Source: Faecalispora jeddahensis
GTDB lineage: Bacteria; Bacillota; Clostridia; Oscillospirales; Acutalibacteraceae
DNA: 64,000 nt
Direction of reading: 5' to 3'
NCBI RefSeq assembly: GCF_000577335.1
Contig: NZ_CBYL010000004.1
Location: forward strand, 62,001 to 126,000
Position 1 is the first letter of the stretch; every line of letters starts with the position of its first letter. The translations under genes were made by a program, and so were the position numbers. Under the pieces are notes generated by a model. That model saw only the letters and a program-made list of their open reading frames with translations. It made no database searches and was not told where the DNA came from. Shown piece by piece: positions 48,734-58,767 of this stretch.

Positions 48734-49633
48734 CTATTTTTGCCCATGCTCTCTCTCGACAGAGTCCGCTAGTTGGTTCAGCTGCTCCTGGGTAAACTCG
48801 TACGTTTTGGCGCAATACTGGCATTTGGCTTCCATCTTGCCGCTCTCATCCGCAAGGGTGCGGATATCCCCCGGGTGCAGCGTAGAAAGCGCACGGGTCA
48901 CACGGTCTGCACTGCAGGTACAGACATACTTGACCGGCGACTCGTCCAATATTTCCATCTCAAAGCCATCCAGAGCCTGGCGGCACATTTCTTCCATACT
49001 CATGCCCTTGGCCAGCATGGTGGTAACCGGCTCGAGCAAAGCAGCATTGCGCTCCAGCTTTGCGATGGCGGCACCGTCTGCGCCGGGCAGCACCTGAACC
49101 AGCATACCGCCGGAAAGCAGAGACTGCCCGCTCTCCTTATCCACCAGAACGCCCAACGCACAGATGGTGGGAACCTGCTCACTCACAGCAAAATACTGGC
49201 TGATATCCTCACCGATCTCGCCGCTGACCAGTTCAACCTGACCAACGTAAGGCTCGCCCTCACCCAAATCGCGCATAACGCTCAAAAGACCGTCGGCGCC
49301 AACTGCCGCGCCGACATCGAGCTTCCCGTTCGGCTTATTCGGAAGAGATACCTCAGGATGCTCGATATATCCGCGGCAATTCCCGGTGCTGTCGGCGATT
49401 GCCACCACAGCGCCCGCAGGGCCGTTTCCCTTTATTTTCAGCGTGATCACGGCATCCTTCTTTTTGAGCATATTCCCCATCAAAGAAGCCGCCGACAGCA
49501 GCCGCCCCAAAGCAGCCGTTGTAACAGCACTGGTGTGGTGAATCTGCTGAGCCGTGTACACAATATCGGTTGTTTCCACCGCAGACGCCATGATACTGCC
49601 GTCGGTGGTGATGCAGCGAATAATTCTGTCCAT
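48734..49633 (-). CDS. hslO: Redox-regulated chaperone Hsp33
   Basis: 299 residues. The N-terminal domain (about 1-230) has the LGRLLSAASLMGNML helix. The C-terminal redox switch binds zinc through four cysteines: CTCSADR (C-x-C) and CQYC (C-x-x-C) near residue 270. On oxidation the cysteines form disulfides, the zinc leaves and the protein becomes an active holdase, guarding this anaerobe's proteins during oxidative stress. It follows the methyltransferase gene by 4 bases, with AAAGGA before the ATG. Confidence 0.96.
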   Translation of the reverse strand: MDRIIRCITTDGSIMASAVETTDIVYTAQQIHHTSAVTTAALGRLLSAASLMGNMLKKKDAVITLKIKGNGPAGAVVAIADSTGNCRGYIEHPEVSLPNKPNGKLDVGAAVGADGLLSVMRDLGEGEPYVGQVELVSGEIGEDISQYFAVSEQVPTICALGVLVDKESGQSLLSGGMLVQVLPGADGAAIAKLERNAALLEPVTTMLAKGMSMEEMCRQALDGFEMEILDESPVKYVCTCSADRVTRALSTLHPGDIRTLADESGKMEAKCQYCAKTYEFTQEQLNQLADSVEREHGQK

Positions 49634-49637
49634 AGAT

Positions 49638-50408
49638 TTAAAGTTCCTTTTCTGATTCTGATATGGGTTCTTTTCTTGCGACTACAACAACGCGCTCGCT
49701 GTCCGGCCTGGGCAGCTCCATACTGCAGTCGTCGTAGCAGGCTGCGAGCGTTAAGCCCGCAGTATGTAACAGCTCACCGATTTTTTCTATGGAATAGGCC
49801 CTTTCATAGAAATGCTCGGAGCTTCTGCGGTACAGAGCGCCCTCTTTCCCAAAAAAGTCCAGATGGATCCCGACTCTGTCCGTTTTTTCTTCATAATGAT
49901 TCTGCCATACACAGTATACATGGTCCGTATCATATAGAAAAATATGATTGGCCAGCACCTCTCGGTGCTTATATAATGTGTTCATGTCGAACAAAAAATA
50001 CCCGCCCGGATTCAGAAAAAGAGAGACCCTGCGGAAAGCTGCCAGAACATCCCGTTCCGAAGTCAAATGATTGATGCTGTCCAGCGCACAGATCACGGTA
50101 TCCACCGTGCCGTACAGATCCAACTTCTGCATCGGCTGACAAAGAAACAGAATCTCCTGCTCCTCTTCGGCAGCCTTCTGCTGAGCAACGGACAGCATCT
50201 CATAAGAAGCGTCTGCGCCGTAAACATCCAGCCCTCGTTTTTTCAGCTGCAAAGTCAGGCTGCCGGTGCCGCAGGCCAAATCCAGCACCAGGCCGGCCGG
50301 ATGACGCAGGCTGTTCAAAAGCCCGCAGAAATACTCTGCCCGCTCTGCGTAATCGACATTTTGCGTCAGCTCATCATAATACTGTGCGAAGGTGGAATAA
50401 GAGCTCAT
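49638..50408 (-). CDS. Class I SAM-dependent methyltransferase
   Basis: 256 residues. SAM motif I VLDLACGTGSLTLQL follows an N-terminal YYDELT...DYAERAEYF helix. The acidic end of strand 2 is VYGADAS, and motif IV VDTVICALDSINHL follows. This is the small-molecule or protein methyltransferase type with the extra C-terminal beta domain common in Firmicutes; the substrate is unknown. It overlaps the upstream YerC-like gene (ATGA) and precedes hslO. Confidence 0.82.
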   Translation of the reverse strand: MSSYSTFAQYYDELTQNVDYAERAEYFCGLLNSLRHPAGLVLDLACGTGSLTLQLKKRGLDVYGADASYEMLSVAQQKAAEEEQEILFLCQPMQKLDLYGTVDTVICALDSINHLTSERDVLAAFRRVSLFLNPGGYFLFDMNTLYKHREVLANHIFLYDTDHVYCVWQNHYEEKTDRVGIHLDFFGKEGALYRRSSEHFYERAYSIEKIGELLHTAGLTLAACYDDCSMELPRPDSERVVVVARKEPISESEKEL

Positions 50409-50710
50409 TGTTCCGTGTCTCCATTTTCCTCCAGACGCTTGAACACAATCTCATATCCATCGCAGCCGTAGTTCAAAGAGCGGTTCACGCGGCTGATTGT
50501 TGCGGTGGACGCACCGGTTTTCGCAACAATATCGCTGTAAACACATTTACTGCGCAGCATATGCGCCACTGTCAGGCGCTGAGACATTGCCTTGATTTCG
50601 GGAACGGTGCAGAGATCCTCGAAAAAGTCATAGCATTCTTCGACGGTCTTGAGAGATAACACGGCTTGAAAGAGCAGATCTACGCTTTTGTCTTTGATTT
50701 TAGAATTCAT
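50405..50710 (-). CDS. YerC/TrpR-like transcriptional regulator
   Basis: 101 residues, all helical. The Trp-repressor fold is visible: a dimerisation helix pair (about 10-45, FFEDLCTVPEIKAMSQRLTVAHML) and a helix-turn-helix (YSDIVAKTGASTATISRVNRSL, split about residues 58-80). The sequence matches the YerC/YecD TrpR-related family of Firmicutes, whose ligand is uncertain. Its stop overlaps the methyltransferase start, so it may control its own operon. Confidence 0.85.
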   Translation of the reverse strand: MNSKIKDKSVDLLFQAVLSLKTVEECYDFFEDLCTVPEIKAMSQRLTVAHMLRSKCVYSDIVAKTGASTATISRVNRSLNYGCDGYEIVFKRLEENGDTEQ

Positions 50711-50737
50711 AATACTCCATCCTTCTTTTTCATACTA

Positions 50738-50790
50738 AAACCGGTATGCGTACTCTAAAAGCCATCAAACGCCCTTAGAGGTCATACCGG
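50738..50790 (-). terminator. Terminator of lysA
   Basis: CCGGTATG...CTCTAA pairs with TTAGAG...CATACCGG. On the minus strand the stem is followed by TTTTAGT. It separates lysA from the yerC-like operon. Confidence 0.65.
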
Positions 50791-50870
50791 CGCGGCTTGT
50801 TCAAGCGTTAAAGCGTGAAAGCGATAACGGCATGACAACAGGCCCCGAACCGGCATGGCCGGGCGAAGAT

Positions 50871-52169
50871 TTACAGATCGTTACGAATCAAATCCTCATA
50901 AGACTCGCGCCGAATCACAACGCGCGGATTGCCGTCCTTTACCATCACGACAGCCGGGCGGGGATTGCGGTTATAATTGGATGCCATGGAATAGTTGTAA
51001 GCCCCGGTAGACAGTACCGCCAGCACATCGCCTATCTGCGGCTCCTGAATCATCGCGTCCTCCTGAATCAGATCGCCGCTTTCGCAGCACTTGCCCGCGA
51101 TGGTTACCTTGGTTTCAGCCGGCTGATTGGCTTTGTTCGCAATCAGCGCGGTGTATTTTGCCTGGTACAAAATATAGCGGGGATTGTCCGTCATACCGCC
51201 GTCTACGGATACATAAGTACGGATATCGGGGATATGCTTGATCCCGCCAATATGGTACAGGGTGATTCCGGCTTCGCCCACCATGGAACGGCCCGGCTCG
51301 ATGAAGATAAAGGGAACCTTCAGATCAAGCTCCTCGCACTTGCGGAATACGGCGGTAGAAACCAGCTCCATATACTGATCATACGGCAGCGGCGCGTCGT
51401 CCTTTGCGTAATGGATTCCAAATCCGCCGCCAAGGTTCAGCTCTTCTATTTCTATGCCGGTTTTCGCTTTGATATCCGCGATGAACTGCAGCATAACTTC
51501 TGCTGCCAATACAAAGGGAGAGCTTTCAAAAATTTGAGAACCGATATGGCAGTGAACGCCCTTGAGGTCGATGTTCTGATATTTCAGTGCGGCCTCGACG
51601 GCTTCCATCGCTTCGCCGGTCTCGAGCGCAAAACCAAATTTGGAATCGATCTGGCCGGTTTGGATAAAGCTGTGCGTATGGGCGTCGATGCCCGGCTTTA
51701 CGCGCAGGGAAACATGGGCAACCTTGCCCGCTTCTTTCGCAAGGCGGTCAATCGTTTGCAGCTCGGTCAGGTTATCTGCGATAAAGTGTCCGATTTCATA
51801 CTCCAGAGCCAGGCGGATTTCCTGCTCGGTTTTATTGTTGCCGTGGAAATGGATGCGCTCTGCCGGGAAGCCCGCCTGAATCGCGGTGTAAAGCTCGCCG
51901 CCGGAGGCTACATCCAGGCCGAGACCCTCTTCCTCAATAATACGGCAGATTGCCTTGCAGTTAAAGGCCTTGCTGGCATAGACGGTCATTCCTCTGCCCT
52001 GATAATGCTTTTCAAAGGAGCTCTGGTATCTGCGGCAGTTGCTGCGAATCTGGTTTTCATCCATGACATACAGCGGCGTGCCGAACTGCTCCGCCAGCTG
52101 CACGGTATCGCAGCCGCCGATGCTCAGATGCCCCTGCTCATTGATTTGTAAGTGGTCGGAAACATACAT
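50871..52169 (-). CDS. lysA: Diaminopimelate decarboxylase
   Basis: 432 residues, fold-type III PLP enzyme. The PLP lysine is in VYASKAFNCKAI, the glycine loop in LNLGGGFGIHY, and substrate residues in FIEPGRSMVGEAG and CCESGD with its catalytic cysteine. It decarboxylates meso-diaminopimelate to lysine, the last step of the pathway whose early genes lie at 27-30 kb. The start at MYVSDHLQI follows a GGGGGA Shine-Dalgarno; an in-frame extension runs into engB. No lysine riboswitch is seen here. Confidence 0.96.
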   Translation of the reverse strand: MYVSDHLQINEQGHLSIGGCDTVQLAEQFGTPLYVMDENQIRSNCRRYQSSFEKHYQGRGMTVYASKAFNCKAICRIIEEEGLGLDVASGGELYTAIQAGFPAERIHFHGNNKTEQEIRLALEYEIGHFIADNLTELQTIDRLAKEAGKVAHVSLRVKPGIDAHTHSFIQTGQIDSKFGFALETGEAMEAVEAALKYQNIDLKGVHCHIGSQIFESSPFVLAAEVMLQFIADIKAKTGIEIEELNLGGGFGIHYAKDDAPLPYDQYMELVSTAVFRKCEELDLKVPFIFIEPGRSMVGEAGITLYHIGGIKHIPDIRTYVSVDGGMTDNPRYILYQAKYTALIANKANQPAETKVTIAGKCCESGDLIQEDAMIQEPQIGDVLAVLSTGAYNYSMASNYNRNPRPAVVMVKDGNPRVVIRRESYEDLIRNDL

Positions 52170-52195
52170 TGGTCGAATTCCCCCTTTGGTATTCC

Positions 52196-52786
52196 TTACT
52201 CTTGTACGGCGCAAGCCGCCGTAATCCATTCCTTCAGCGTGTCGAGGCCTTCCCCGTCGGCCGAAGAAAAAGGCAGACGCCGAACCTGCTCCCGATTTTG
52301 AAACAGGTCGTCGTATAGCTGAATTTGGGCGGCGCGCTCCCCTTTGTTGAGCTTATCGCACTTTGTCATGACCACCACAAAGGGAAGTCCACCCGCACTC
52401 AAAAAGTCGATCATATGCAGGTCGTCTGCCGTAGGCTTATGGCGCATATCCACAATCTGCACCACCAGCCCGATGCGGCGGCCGGCGGAAAAATAGCCCT
52501 CCACCAGATTGGCCCACCGCAGCTTTTCGGACTGCGAAACCTTCGCGTAGCCGTAGCCCGGCAAATCCACAAGCCGGCAGTCTGCCAGCCCGTAAAAATT
52601 GATGGTACCGGTCTTGCCGGGCGTGGCGCTGACGCGCGCCAGCGCTTTCCGGTTGACTAGCTTATTGATTAAAGAGGATTTTCCGACGTTCGACCGGCCG
52701 GAGAAAACAATCTCCGGCAGATCATCGGGCGGAAGCTGTTCCACCCGACCGGCGGCAAACTCAAAAGCGGCATTATCAAATCTCAA
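52196..52786 (-). CDS. engB: Ribosome biogenesis GTPase EngB (YsxC)
   Basis: 196 residues. All G motifs are present: G1 GRSNVGKSS, G2 threonine in SATPGKTGTINF, G3 DLPGYGYA, G4 TKCDK and G5 SSADG. EngB acts in maturation of the 50S subunit. It starts with TTG just after AGAGGTG. The order tig-clpP-clpX-lon-engB is the conserved Gram-positive block. engB follows lon by 10 bases. Confidence 0.95.
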   Translation of the reverse strand: MRFDNAAFEFAAGRVEQLPPDDLPEIVFSGRSNVGKSSLINKLVNRKALARVSATPGKTGTINFYGLADCRLVDLPGYGYAKVSQSEKLRWANLVEGYFSAGRRIGLVVQIVDMRHKPTADDLHMIDFLSAGGLPFVVVMTKCDKLNKGERAAQIQLYDDLFQNREQVRRLPFSSADGEGLDTLKEWITAACAVQE

Positions 52787-52796
52787 TTCAACACCT

Positions 52797-55253
52797 CTAG
52801 CATTGAGGCTGCTCCCGTATCACAGGCGGCTGGGGCTGTGCAACGGGGTCTGCATTGTTAGCAGCAGGCTCAGCAGCCGGAACCGCAGCCTTGGCCTGCG
52901 GCAGCGGGCGGGGCCTTTTGGTCAGCGCCAAGCCAAGCACCTCATCGATTTTCTTGACCGGAACAAAATGGATATTCTCCTTGACCACGTCGTCAAATTC
53001 CGATACGTCGGAGAAATTATCCTCCGGAATGATGACCGTACGGATTCCGTTGCGGTAAGCGGCCATGGATTTCTCCTTCAGGCCGCCGATCGGCAGCACC
53101 CGGCCGCGCAGCGTAATCTCACCAGTCATTGCCACGTCGTGGCGGATGGGAATCTGGGAAAGCGCCGAGGTAATGGCAGTTGCCATCGCGATACCGGCGG
53201 ATGGGCCGTCTTTCGGGATAGCACCCTCCGGCACATGGATGTGAATATCCGTTTTATTGTAGAACTGCCCGTCAATTCCCAGCTGCGCCGCCTTGGAGCG
53301 AATACAGCTGATCGCTGTTTGGGCAGATTCCTTCATCACGTTGCCGAGCGAGCCTGTCAGCTGCAGCTTTCCGTTTCCTTCCATCACAGCGACTTCAATC
53401 GGCATCGTCTGGCCGCCGACACTGGTCCATGCCAAACCGTTCACAAGACCGACCTCGTCGAGCTTGTTCCTGCTTTCCGGCTTAAAGCGGCGGGGGCCGA
53501 GCAGTCCCTCCAGGTCGGAAGGCTTCACCGTGATTTTCAGACTCTCTCCCGTTTCCGCTACAATCCGCTTTGCACATTTTCTGCAGATCGCCGCAATGTT
53601 GCGCTCCAGATTTCGCACACCCGCCTCACGGGTGTAGCTGTCAATCAGGTCACGCACGGCTGCGGGGGTGATCCGAAGAGTCTGCGCGCTGATCCCATGC
53701 TTTTTCAGCTGCTTGGGAATCAGGTGTCTTGTTGCAATCTGGAATTTTTCCTCATGCGTATAGCTCGAAAGAAAAATCACGTCCATGCGGTCAAAAAGAG
53801 GCTCCGGAATCGTGCTGGCGTCGTTGGCCGTTGTCAAAAACAGCACCTTGCTCAAATCGAACGGCATATCAATATAGTGATCGTAAAACGCGGAATTCTG
53901 CTCCGAATCCAGCACCTCAAGCAGTGCAGCCGCGGGGTCGCCGCGGAAGCTGCTGCTCAGCTTGTCGATTTCATCCAGCAGGATCAGGGGGTTATTGACC
54001 CCGGCCTGCTTGACCGCGTTCATGATCCGCCCCGGCATGGAACCGATATACGTGCGCCGGTGACCCATGATATCGGACTCATCGTGGATGCCGCCCAAGG
54101 ATACCCGCACATATTTGCGGCCGATCGCCTTGGCAATGGATTTGGCAATGGAGGTTTTGCCGACGCCGGGCGGGCCCACAAGGCAAACGATCTGCCCGTT
54201 GATGTCCGGTGCAAGCTTTCGGACGGCCAGCGTTTCCAGAATTCGTTCCTTTACCTTTTTCAGGCCGTAATGATCTCTATCCAGAACGCGCTGTGCTTTC
54301 GCAAGATCGATCGTTTCCTTGGAGGAAGTGCTCCAGGGCAGCTCCATGCAAATATCGAGATAATTGCGGATCACGCTCGCCTCGTGCGAGCCAAACGGCA
54401 TTTTCCCGAAGCGGTCGCATTCCTTCAGCAGCTTTTCGCGCTGCTTTTCCGGCATATCGAGCTGTAAAATCCTCTCGCGCAGCTCTTCGGCTTCCTCCTG
54501 GGGGTTGTCATCCTCCCCCAGCTCGTAGTTGATCGCCTTGATCTGCTCCCGCAGAAAATAATCCCGCTGGTTCTGGTTCATCTGCTCCCGGGCTTTTTCG
54601 GTGATCTCATTCTCGATTTCCAGTACCTGAACCTCGTGCTCGAGAATATCCACCAGCTTTTCCAGCCTGCGAACCGGGTGCAGCTCTTCCAGAATGACCT
54701 GCTTCTGCTCAAAATCCAGCATCAGATTCGAAGCAATATAATCAGCCAGAGGACCACAGCTTTTATTTTTCACAACACCGATCACGATGTCGGGCGAAAT
54801 ACGCTTGTAATTCTGCAGGTATCTTTCAAACAGACTCTGCGTATAGCGAACCAAAGCTTCCGTTTTATGGGTAACACGGGCCGGCGGTGTTTGCATCACC
54901 GCAGCCTTTACCGTCAAAAACGGAGTTTCGCTGACAACCTCTTCTATCCGCGCGCGGCAGATCCCCTCGGCCAGAAGGCGGACTCCGTCCTCCGTATGAT
55001 GAAGAATCTGCTTGATCTTCGCGATGACACCAATCTGGAATACCTGTTCGGAATCCGGATCATTGTCTTCGAGATCCTTTTGAGCTACCAGGAAAATCGT
55101 CTGATTTTGCTCCATTGCTTCGTGCAGGGCCAAAATCGATTTTTTTCTTCCCGCATCAAATTGCAGAATCATACCGGGAAACAAAACCAGCCCGCGCAAT
55201 GCCAAAACCGGCAAGGTTTGTAGTTCTGTTTGTCGCTCGATTTTTTTGCTCAT
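52797..55253 (-). CDS. lon: ATP-dependent protease La (Lon)
   Basis: 818 residues: an N-terminal substrate domain (about 1-210, [15 protein letters not shown]), a coiled middle (to about 300), an AAA+ module with Walker [10 protein letters not shown] and Walker [10 protein letters not shown], and a C-terminal protease. The catalytic serine is in [14 protein letters not shown], and the lysine is in [10 protein letters not shown]. The last 45 residues are an Ala/Pro-rich tail ([14 protein letters not shown]...) longer than in B. subtilis LonA. Degrades damaged and regulatory proteins. Confidence 0.97.
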   Translation of the reverse strand: MSKKIERQTELQTLPVLALRGLVLFPGMILQFDAGRKKSILALHEAMEQNQTIFLVAQKDLEDNDPDSEQVFQIGVIAKIKQILHHTEDGVRLLAEGICRARIEEVVSETPFLTVKAAVMQTPPARVTHKTEALVRYTQSLFERYLQNYKRISPDIVIGVVKNKSCGPLADYIASNLMLDFEQKQVILEELHPVRRLEKLVDILEHEVQVLEIENEITEKAREQMNQNQRDYFLREQIKAINYELGEDDNPQEEAEELRERILQLDMPEKQREKLLKECDRFGKMPFGSHEASVIRNYLDICMELPWSTSSKETIDLAKAQRVLDRDHYGLKKVKERILETLAVRKLAPDINGQIVCLVGPPGVGKTSIAKSIAKAIGRKYVRVSLGGIHDESDIMGHRRTYIGSMPGRIMNAVKQAGVNNPLILLDEIDKLSSSFRGDPAAALLEVLDSEQNSAFYDHYIDMPFDLSKVLFLTTANDASTIPEPLFDRMDVIFLSSYTHEEKFQIATRHLIPKQLKKHGISAQTLRITPAAVRDLIDSYTREAGVRNLERNIAAICRKCAKRIVAETGESLKITVKPSDLEGLLGPRRFKPESRNKLDEVGLVNGLAWTSVGGQTMPIEVAVMEGNGKLQLTGSLGNVMKESAQTAISCIRSKAAQLGIDGQFYNKTDIHIHVPEGAIPKDGPSAGIAMATAITSALSQIPIRHDVAMTGEITLRGRVLPIGGLKEKSMAAYRNGIRTVIIPEDNFSDVSEFDDVVKENIHFVPVKKIDEVLGLALTKRPRPLPQAKAAVPAAEPAANNADPVAQPQPPVIREQPQC

Positions 55254-55279
55254 ATTTCACTCCTGTAGTTTTCAGTGAA

Positions 55280-55333
55280 GAAAAAAGCTGCTGCTAACAA
55301 GGATAAGATTCCTGTTCCTTGTCAACAACAGCT
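55280..55333 (-). terminator. Terminator between clpX and lon
   Basis: On the minus strand AGCTGTTGTTGACAAGGA pairs imperfectly with TCCTTGTTAGCAGCAGCT, followed by six T. lon is therefore probably transcribed mostly from its own start or by read-through. Confidence 0.8.
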
Positions 55334-55343
55334 ATGCTGTGAA

Positions 55344-56657
55344 TTAAGACGCGGTATCCTTGCGCCCGCGTTTTTGGGGATTTGAAATTTTAATTTTGAC
55401 CGGCTTGCGGTTTTCATTATAAACCAGCTCCGGCGCAGTACCCTTTTTCACGGCTTCCGGCGTAATCATCACCTTTTCCACCGTATATTCCGAAGGAACG
55501 TCGTACATCAGCGGGGTGAGGATTTCTTCCAGAATGGAACGAAGTCCGCGCGCACCGGTCTGGCGCTCAATGGTCTTTTTGGCGATCTCACGCAGCGCAT
55601 CCGGCTGGAAATCAAGATCAACCTTATCGAGCTGGAACAGGTGCTTATACTGTTTCACAAGCGAGTTTTTCGGCTCGGTCAGAATGCGCACCAGCGCTTC
55701 CTCGTCCAATCCGTTCAGCGCGGTAATAACCGGAAGACGGCCCACCAGCTCGGGGATCAGGCCGTATTTGACCAGATCGTGAGGGATTACCTCAGACATC
55801 CACGCAGTCGTATCCAATTCTTTTTTGCTCTTGATCTGTGCGCCGAAGCCCATCGAGGAAGAGGCTGTCCTTCTCTCAATAATTTTCTCCAGTCCGTCAA
55901 AAGCGCCGCCGCAGATAAACAAGATGTTCGAGGTATCAATTTGCAGGAATTCCTGCTGCGGATGCTTTCGGCCGCCCTGCGGCGGCACATTGCAGACGGA
56001 GCCTTCCAGAATCTTCAGCAGAGCCTGCTGAACACCCTCGCCGCTGACGTCGCGGGTAATGGAAGGGTTTTCGGATTTTCTGGCAATCTTATCGATTTCA
56101 TCGATATAGATAATGCCGTTCTCTGCGCGTTCAATGTCAAAATCGGCGGCCTGAATCAGGCGGAGCAGGATGTTTTCCACATCCTCACCCACATAGCCGG
56201 CCTCTGTCAGCGTTGTGGCATCGGCAATTGCAAACGGAACATCGAGAAGTTTTGCAAGCGTTTGCGCCAGCAGGGTCTTTCCCACACCGGTGGGGCCCAG
56301 CAAAAGCACATTGCTTTTGCTGATTTCCACATCCTCGCCGCCGTAATAAACGCGTTTATAGTGGTTGTAAACCGCGACGGAAAGAGCAACTTTTGCCTTA
56401 TCCTGCCCGATTACATATTCATCCAGCTTCTTTTTGATCTCCTGCGGTTTGAGCAGGATCGTGCCGGTATCGCCCGTATAGGTCTTTTTTCGGTTGGATA
56501 AGTGCGACTCATCCTCCAAGATGGAATTGCAAAGCTGCACGCACTCGTCGCAAATATAAACACCCGGACCGGCGATCAGGCGGCGAGCCTGGCTTTGCGG
56601 CTTACCGCAAAAGGAGCAGCACAATTCTCTCTCCTTGGTATCGTCGTTATTCGGCAT
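55344..56657 (-). CDS. clpX: ATP-dependent Clp protease ATP-binding subunit ClpX
   Basis: 437 residues. An N-terminal zinc-binding domain (CSFCGKPQ and CDECVQLC) is followed by an AAA+ domain with Walker A GPTGVGKT, Walker [10 protein letters not shown] and the pore loop GYVGEDVE. The ClpP-docking IGF-like loop reads SSMGFGAQ, and sensor-2 is GARGLRSI. It unfolds substrates and feeds them into ClpP, whose gene is 27 bases upstream. The ATG follows AGGTGAT. Confidence 0.97.
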   Translation of the reverse strand: MPNNDDTKERELCCSFCGKPQSQARRLIAGPGVYICDECVQLCNSILEDESHLSNRKKTYTGDTGTILLKPQEIKKKLDEYVIGQDKAKVALSVAVYNHYKRVYYGGEDVEISKSNVLLLGPTGVGKTLLAQTLAKLLDVPFAIADATTLTEAGYVGEDVENILLRLIQAADFDIERAENGIIYIDEIDKIARKSENPSITRDVSGEGVQQALLKILEGSVCNVPPQGGRKHPQQEFLQIDTSNILFICGGAFDGLEKIIERRTASSSMGFGAQIKSKKELDTTAWMSEVIPHDLVKYGLIPELVGRLPVITALNGLDEEALVRILTEPKNSLVKQYKHLFQLDKVDLDFQPDALREIAKKTIERQTGARGLRSILEEILTPLMYDVPSEYTVEKVMITPEAVKKGTAPELVYNENRKPVKIKISNPQKRGRKDTAS

Positions 56658-56684
56658 TCTATTATCACCTGCTTCACATAGAAG

Positions 56685-57266
56685 TTATCTCTTGGCAATC
56701 ACTTTATCAACCAGACCGTATGCAGCGGCCTGTTCTGCGGTCATAAAGTTATCACGCTCGGTGTCCTTCATGATCACTTCAATAGGCTGCCCGGTTTTCT
56801 CCGCCAAAATCTCATTGAGCTTCTTTTTCGTGGCGATAATGTGATCTGCGTGGATCATAATATCCGTCGCCTGGCCCTGCGCGCCGCCGCTGGGCTGATG
56901 GATCATGATTTCGCTGTTGGGCAGTGCAAAGCGTTTGCCTTTTGCACCGGCAGCCAGCAGGAACGCGCCCATGGAAGCGGCCATACCGATGCAGATCGTG
57001 GAAACATCGCACTTGATATACTGCATGGTATCGTAGATTGCCAGGCCGGCCGTTACAGAGCCGCCCGGGCTGTTGATATAAAGGCTGATATCCTTCGACG
57101 GATCCTGGCCTTCCAAATACAGAAGCTGCGCAACCACGAGACTTGCCGTCACGTTGTTGACCTCTTCATTCAACATCACAATTCTATCATTTAACAAGCG
57201 GGAAAAAATGTCGTACGAGCGTTCACCGCGATTTGTTTGTTCAATAACATAAGGGACTAAACTCAT
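56685..57266 (-). CDS. clpP: ATP-dependent Clp protease proteolytic subunit
   Basis: 193 residues. The start ATG gives the canonical [21 protein letters not shown]-terminus after AAAGGTGG; an in-frame GTG three codons earlier lies in that Shine-Dalgarno. The catalytic triad is serine in [14 protein letters not shown], histidine in [10 protein letters not shown], and aspartate in [10 protein letters not shown]. It forms the tetradecameric chamber used with ClpX. It follows tig and precedes clpX. Confidence 0.97.
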   Translation of the reverse strand: MSLVPYVIEQTNRGERSYDIFSRLLNDRIVMLNEEVNNVTASLVVAQLLYLEGQDPSKDISLYINSPGGSVTAGLAIYDTMQYIKCDVSTICIGMAASMGAFLLAAGAKGKRFALPNSEIMIHQPSGGAQGQATDIMIHADHIIATKKKLNEILAEKTGQPIEVIMKDTERDNFMTAEQAAAYGLVDKVIAKR

Positions 57267-57303
57267 CTTAACCACCTTTCTTCCATGCGGGTTTTCTTTG
57301 TAT

Positions 57304-57339
57304 TTCCGCCGCCGATTCGCACGGTAATCGGCGGCGGAA
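57304..57339. repeat. GC-rich hairpin between tig and clpP
   Basis: TTCCGCCGCCGATT and AATCGGCGGCGGAA are perfect 14-bp arms around an 8-base loop. No T-run follows on either side. It may uncouple tig from clpP by stabilising an mRNA end. Confidence 0.75.
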
Positions 57340-57380
57340 TATCCATTTGTATCGTCAAAGCTCCAGAAGGCGCTTTGTCA

Positions 57381-58673
57381 TTAATCTTTTTTCTCCGTGA
57401 TCTTTGCGCTGTCACGGACGATGCCGACCGCTTTTTCCACCGCCAGATCCTGAGCCAGATCCTTTTCGGGGATAAAGCTCTTTACCTTGTCGACTTCCAT
57501 GCTGTAGGTCTTGGCGAGCTTTTCGAATTCAGCCTCAATTTCTTCCGCTGTGGTCTTAATTTCTTCCAGCTCGGCAATCTTTTCAAGAGCCAGGCGAACC
57601 TTGACCTGCTTCTCAGCCTGAGGCTTGAAGTGGTCGCGGATCGTGTTCTGATCCATGCCGGTATACTTCAGGTAGGTATTGAAGTCCAGCCCCTGAGACT
57701 GCAGGCGATATGCGAAGTCGCGCAGATCGTCGTTGATCTTGTTCTGGTACAGAGCCTCCGGAATTTCACCCTGCAGCTTTTCTACCAGCTGGTCGATCAG
57801 CTGAGCCTCAACCTCATCCTGGGCAGCCTTCTCACGGGATTCCAGCAGATTTTTGCGAATATCCTCTTTATAAGCTTCCAGCGTATCGAACTCGCTGACG
57901 TCTTTTGCAAAATCATCGTCAACGGTCGGCAGCTCTTTCTGCTTGATTTCATGCAGCTTGATTTTAAATACGGCCTCTTTGTTCTGGAGAGTGGAAGCCT
58001 GATAATCCTCCGGGAAGGTTACGGTGATATCGAACTCTTCGCCGGTGGAGTGGCCGACAACCTGCTCCTCAAAGCCCGGGATAAACTGGCCGGAGCCAAG
58101 ATCCAGCGTGTGGTTTTCCGCCTTGCCGCCTTCAAAGGCAACGCCGTCTACGAAACCTTCAAAATCGATGACAGCCGCGTCGCCGAGCTGAGCCGGACGA
58201 TCTTCCACGGTGATCATTCTGGAATTGCGCTCCTGAACCTTTTTGATTTCCTTGTCAATGTCCTCATCGGTTACTTCAACCGGAGTCTTAGACGCTTCAA
58301 GGCCCTTATAATCGCTGATGCTGACCTCGGGCCAGGTGGTAACAATTGCCTTAAACACCAGTCCGTCTTTGCCGACACTGACGACGTCAAAATCAATTTT
58401 GTCATCAACCAGTCTGAGCTGAGCTGCTTTTACAGCCTCATCCAAAGCAGCAGGGTAAACAGTGTTTACAGCGTCCTCGTAGAAAAACTGCTCTCCGTAA
58501 TATTTTTCGATGAAAGCGCGCGGAGCCTTGCCTTTGCGGAAGCCCGGGATCGTAATTTTTTTGCCTTGTTTATGAAAAGCCTGGTTAACCGCTTTTTCAA
58601 AAGTATCCGCGTCAACCTCAACCTCAAGTTGATAACGGTTAGTTTCTACCTGATTGGACGATTTTAAACTCAT
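57381..58673 (-). CDS. tig: Trigger factor
   Basis: 430 residues in the three-domain arrangement: an N-terminal ribosome-binding domain (1-115) with the signature loop GFRKGKAPR, an FKBP-like prolyl isomerase domain (about 150-240, with GDAAVIDFEGFVDG and DLGSGQFIPGFEEQ), and a helical C-terminal substrate cradle. It is the first chaperone met by nascent chains. AGGAGG precedes the ATG. The opposite-strand reading of the same length is a shadow of this gene. Confidence 0.97.
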   Translation of the reverse strand: MSLKSSNQVETNRYQLEVEVDADTFEKAVNQAFHKQGKKITIPGFRKGKAPRAFIEKYYGEQFFYEDAVNTVYPAALDEAVKAAQLRLVDDKIDFDVVSVGKDGLVFKAIVTTWPEVSISDYKGLEASKTPVEVTDEDIDKEIKKVQERNSRMITVEDRPAQLGDAAVIDFEGFVDGVAFEGGKAENHTLDLGSGQFIPGFEEQVVGHSTGEEFDITVTFPEDYQASTLQNKEAVFKIKLHEIKQKELPTVDDDFAKDVSEFDTLEAYKEDIRKNLLESREKAAQDEVEAQLIDQLVEKLQGEIPEALYQNKINDDLRDFAYRLQSQGLDFNTYLKYTGMDQNTIRDHFKPQAEKQVKVRLALEKIAELEEIKTTAEEIEAEFEKLAKTYSMEVDKVKSFIPEKDLAQDLAVEKAVGIVRDSAKITEKKD

Positions 58674-58767
58674 TTTGTTTTCCTCCTGCTAATTGCAAAT
58701 TATCTTATTTATTATAGCATACCGGGGGCAAATATTCCATATTTTCACGGAAATGTTCATAATTTAT

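Noticed and set aside
52599-54467. A 622-codon open frame on the + strand
   Set aside because: It is the antisense of lon; composition is Arg/His-rich nonsense and no start signal is present.
57285-58667. A 460-codon open frame on the + strand
   Set aside because: It lies exactly opposite tig, has no ribosome-binding site or recognisable domain, and mirrors the codon pattern of the true gene.
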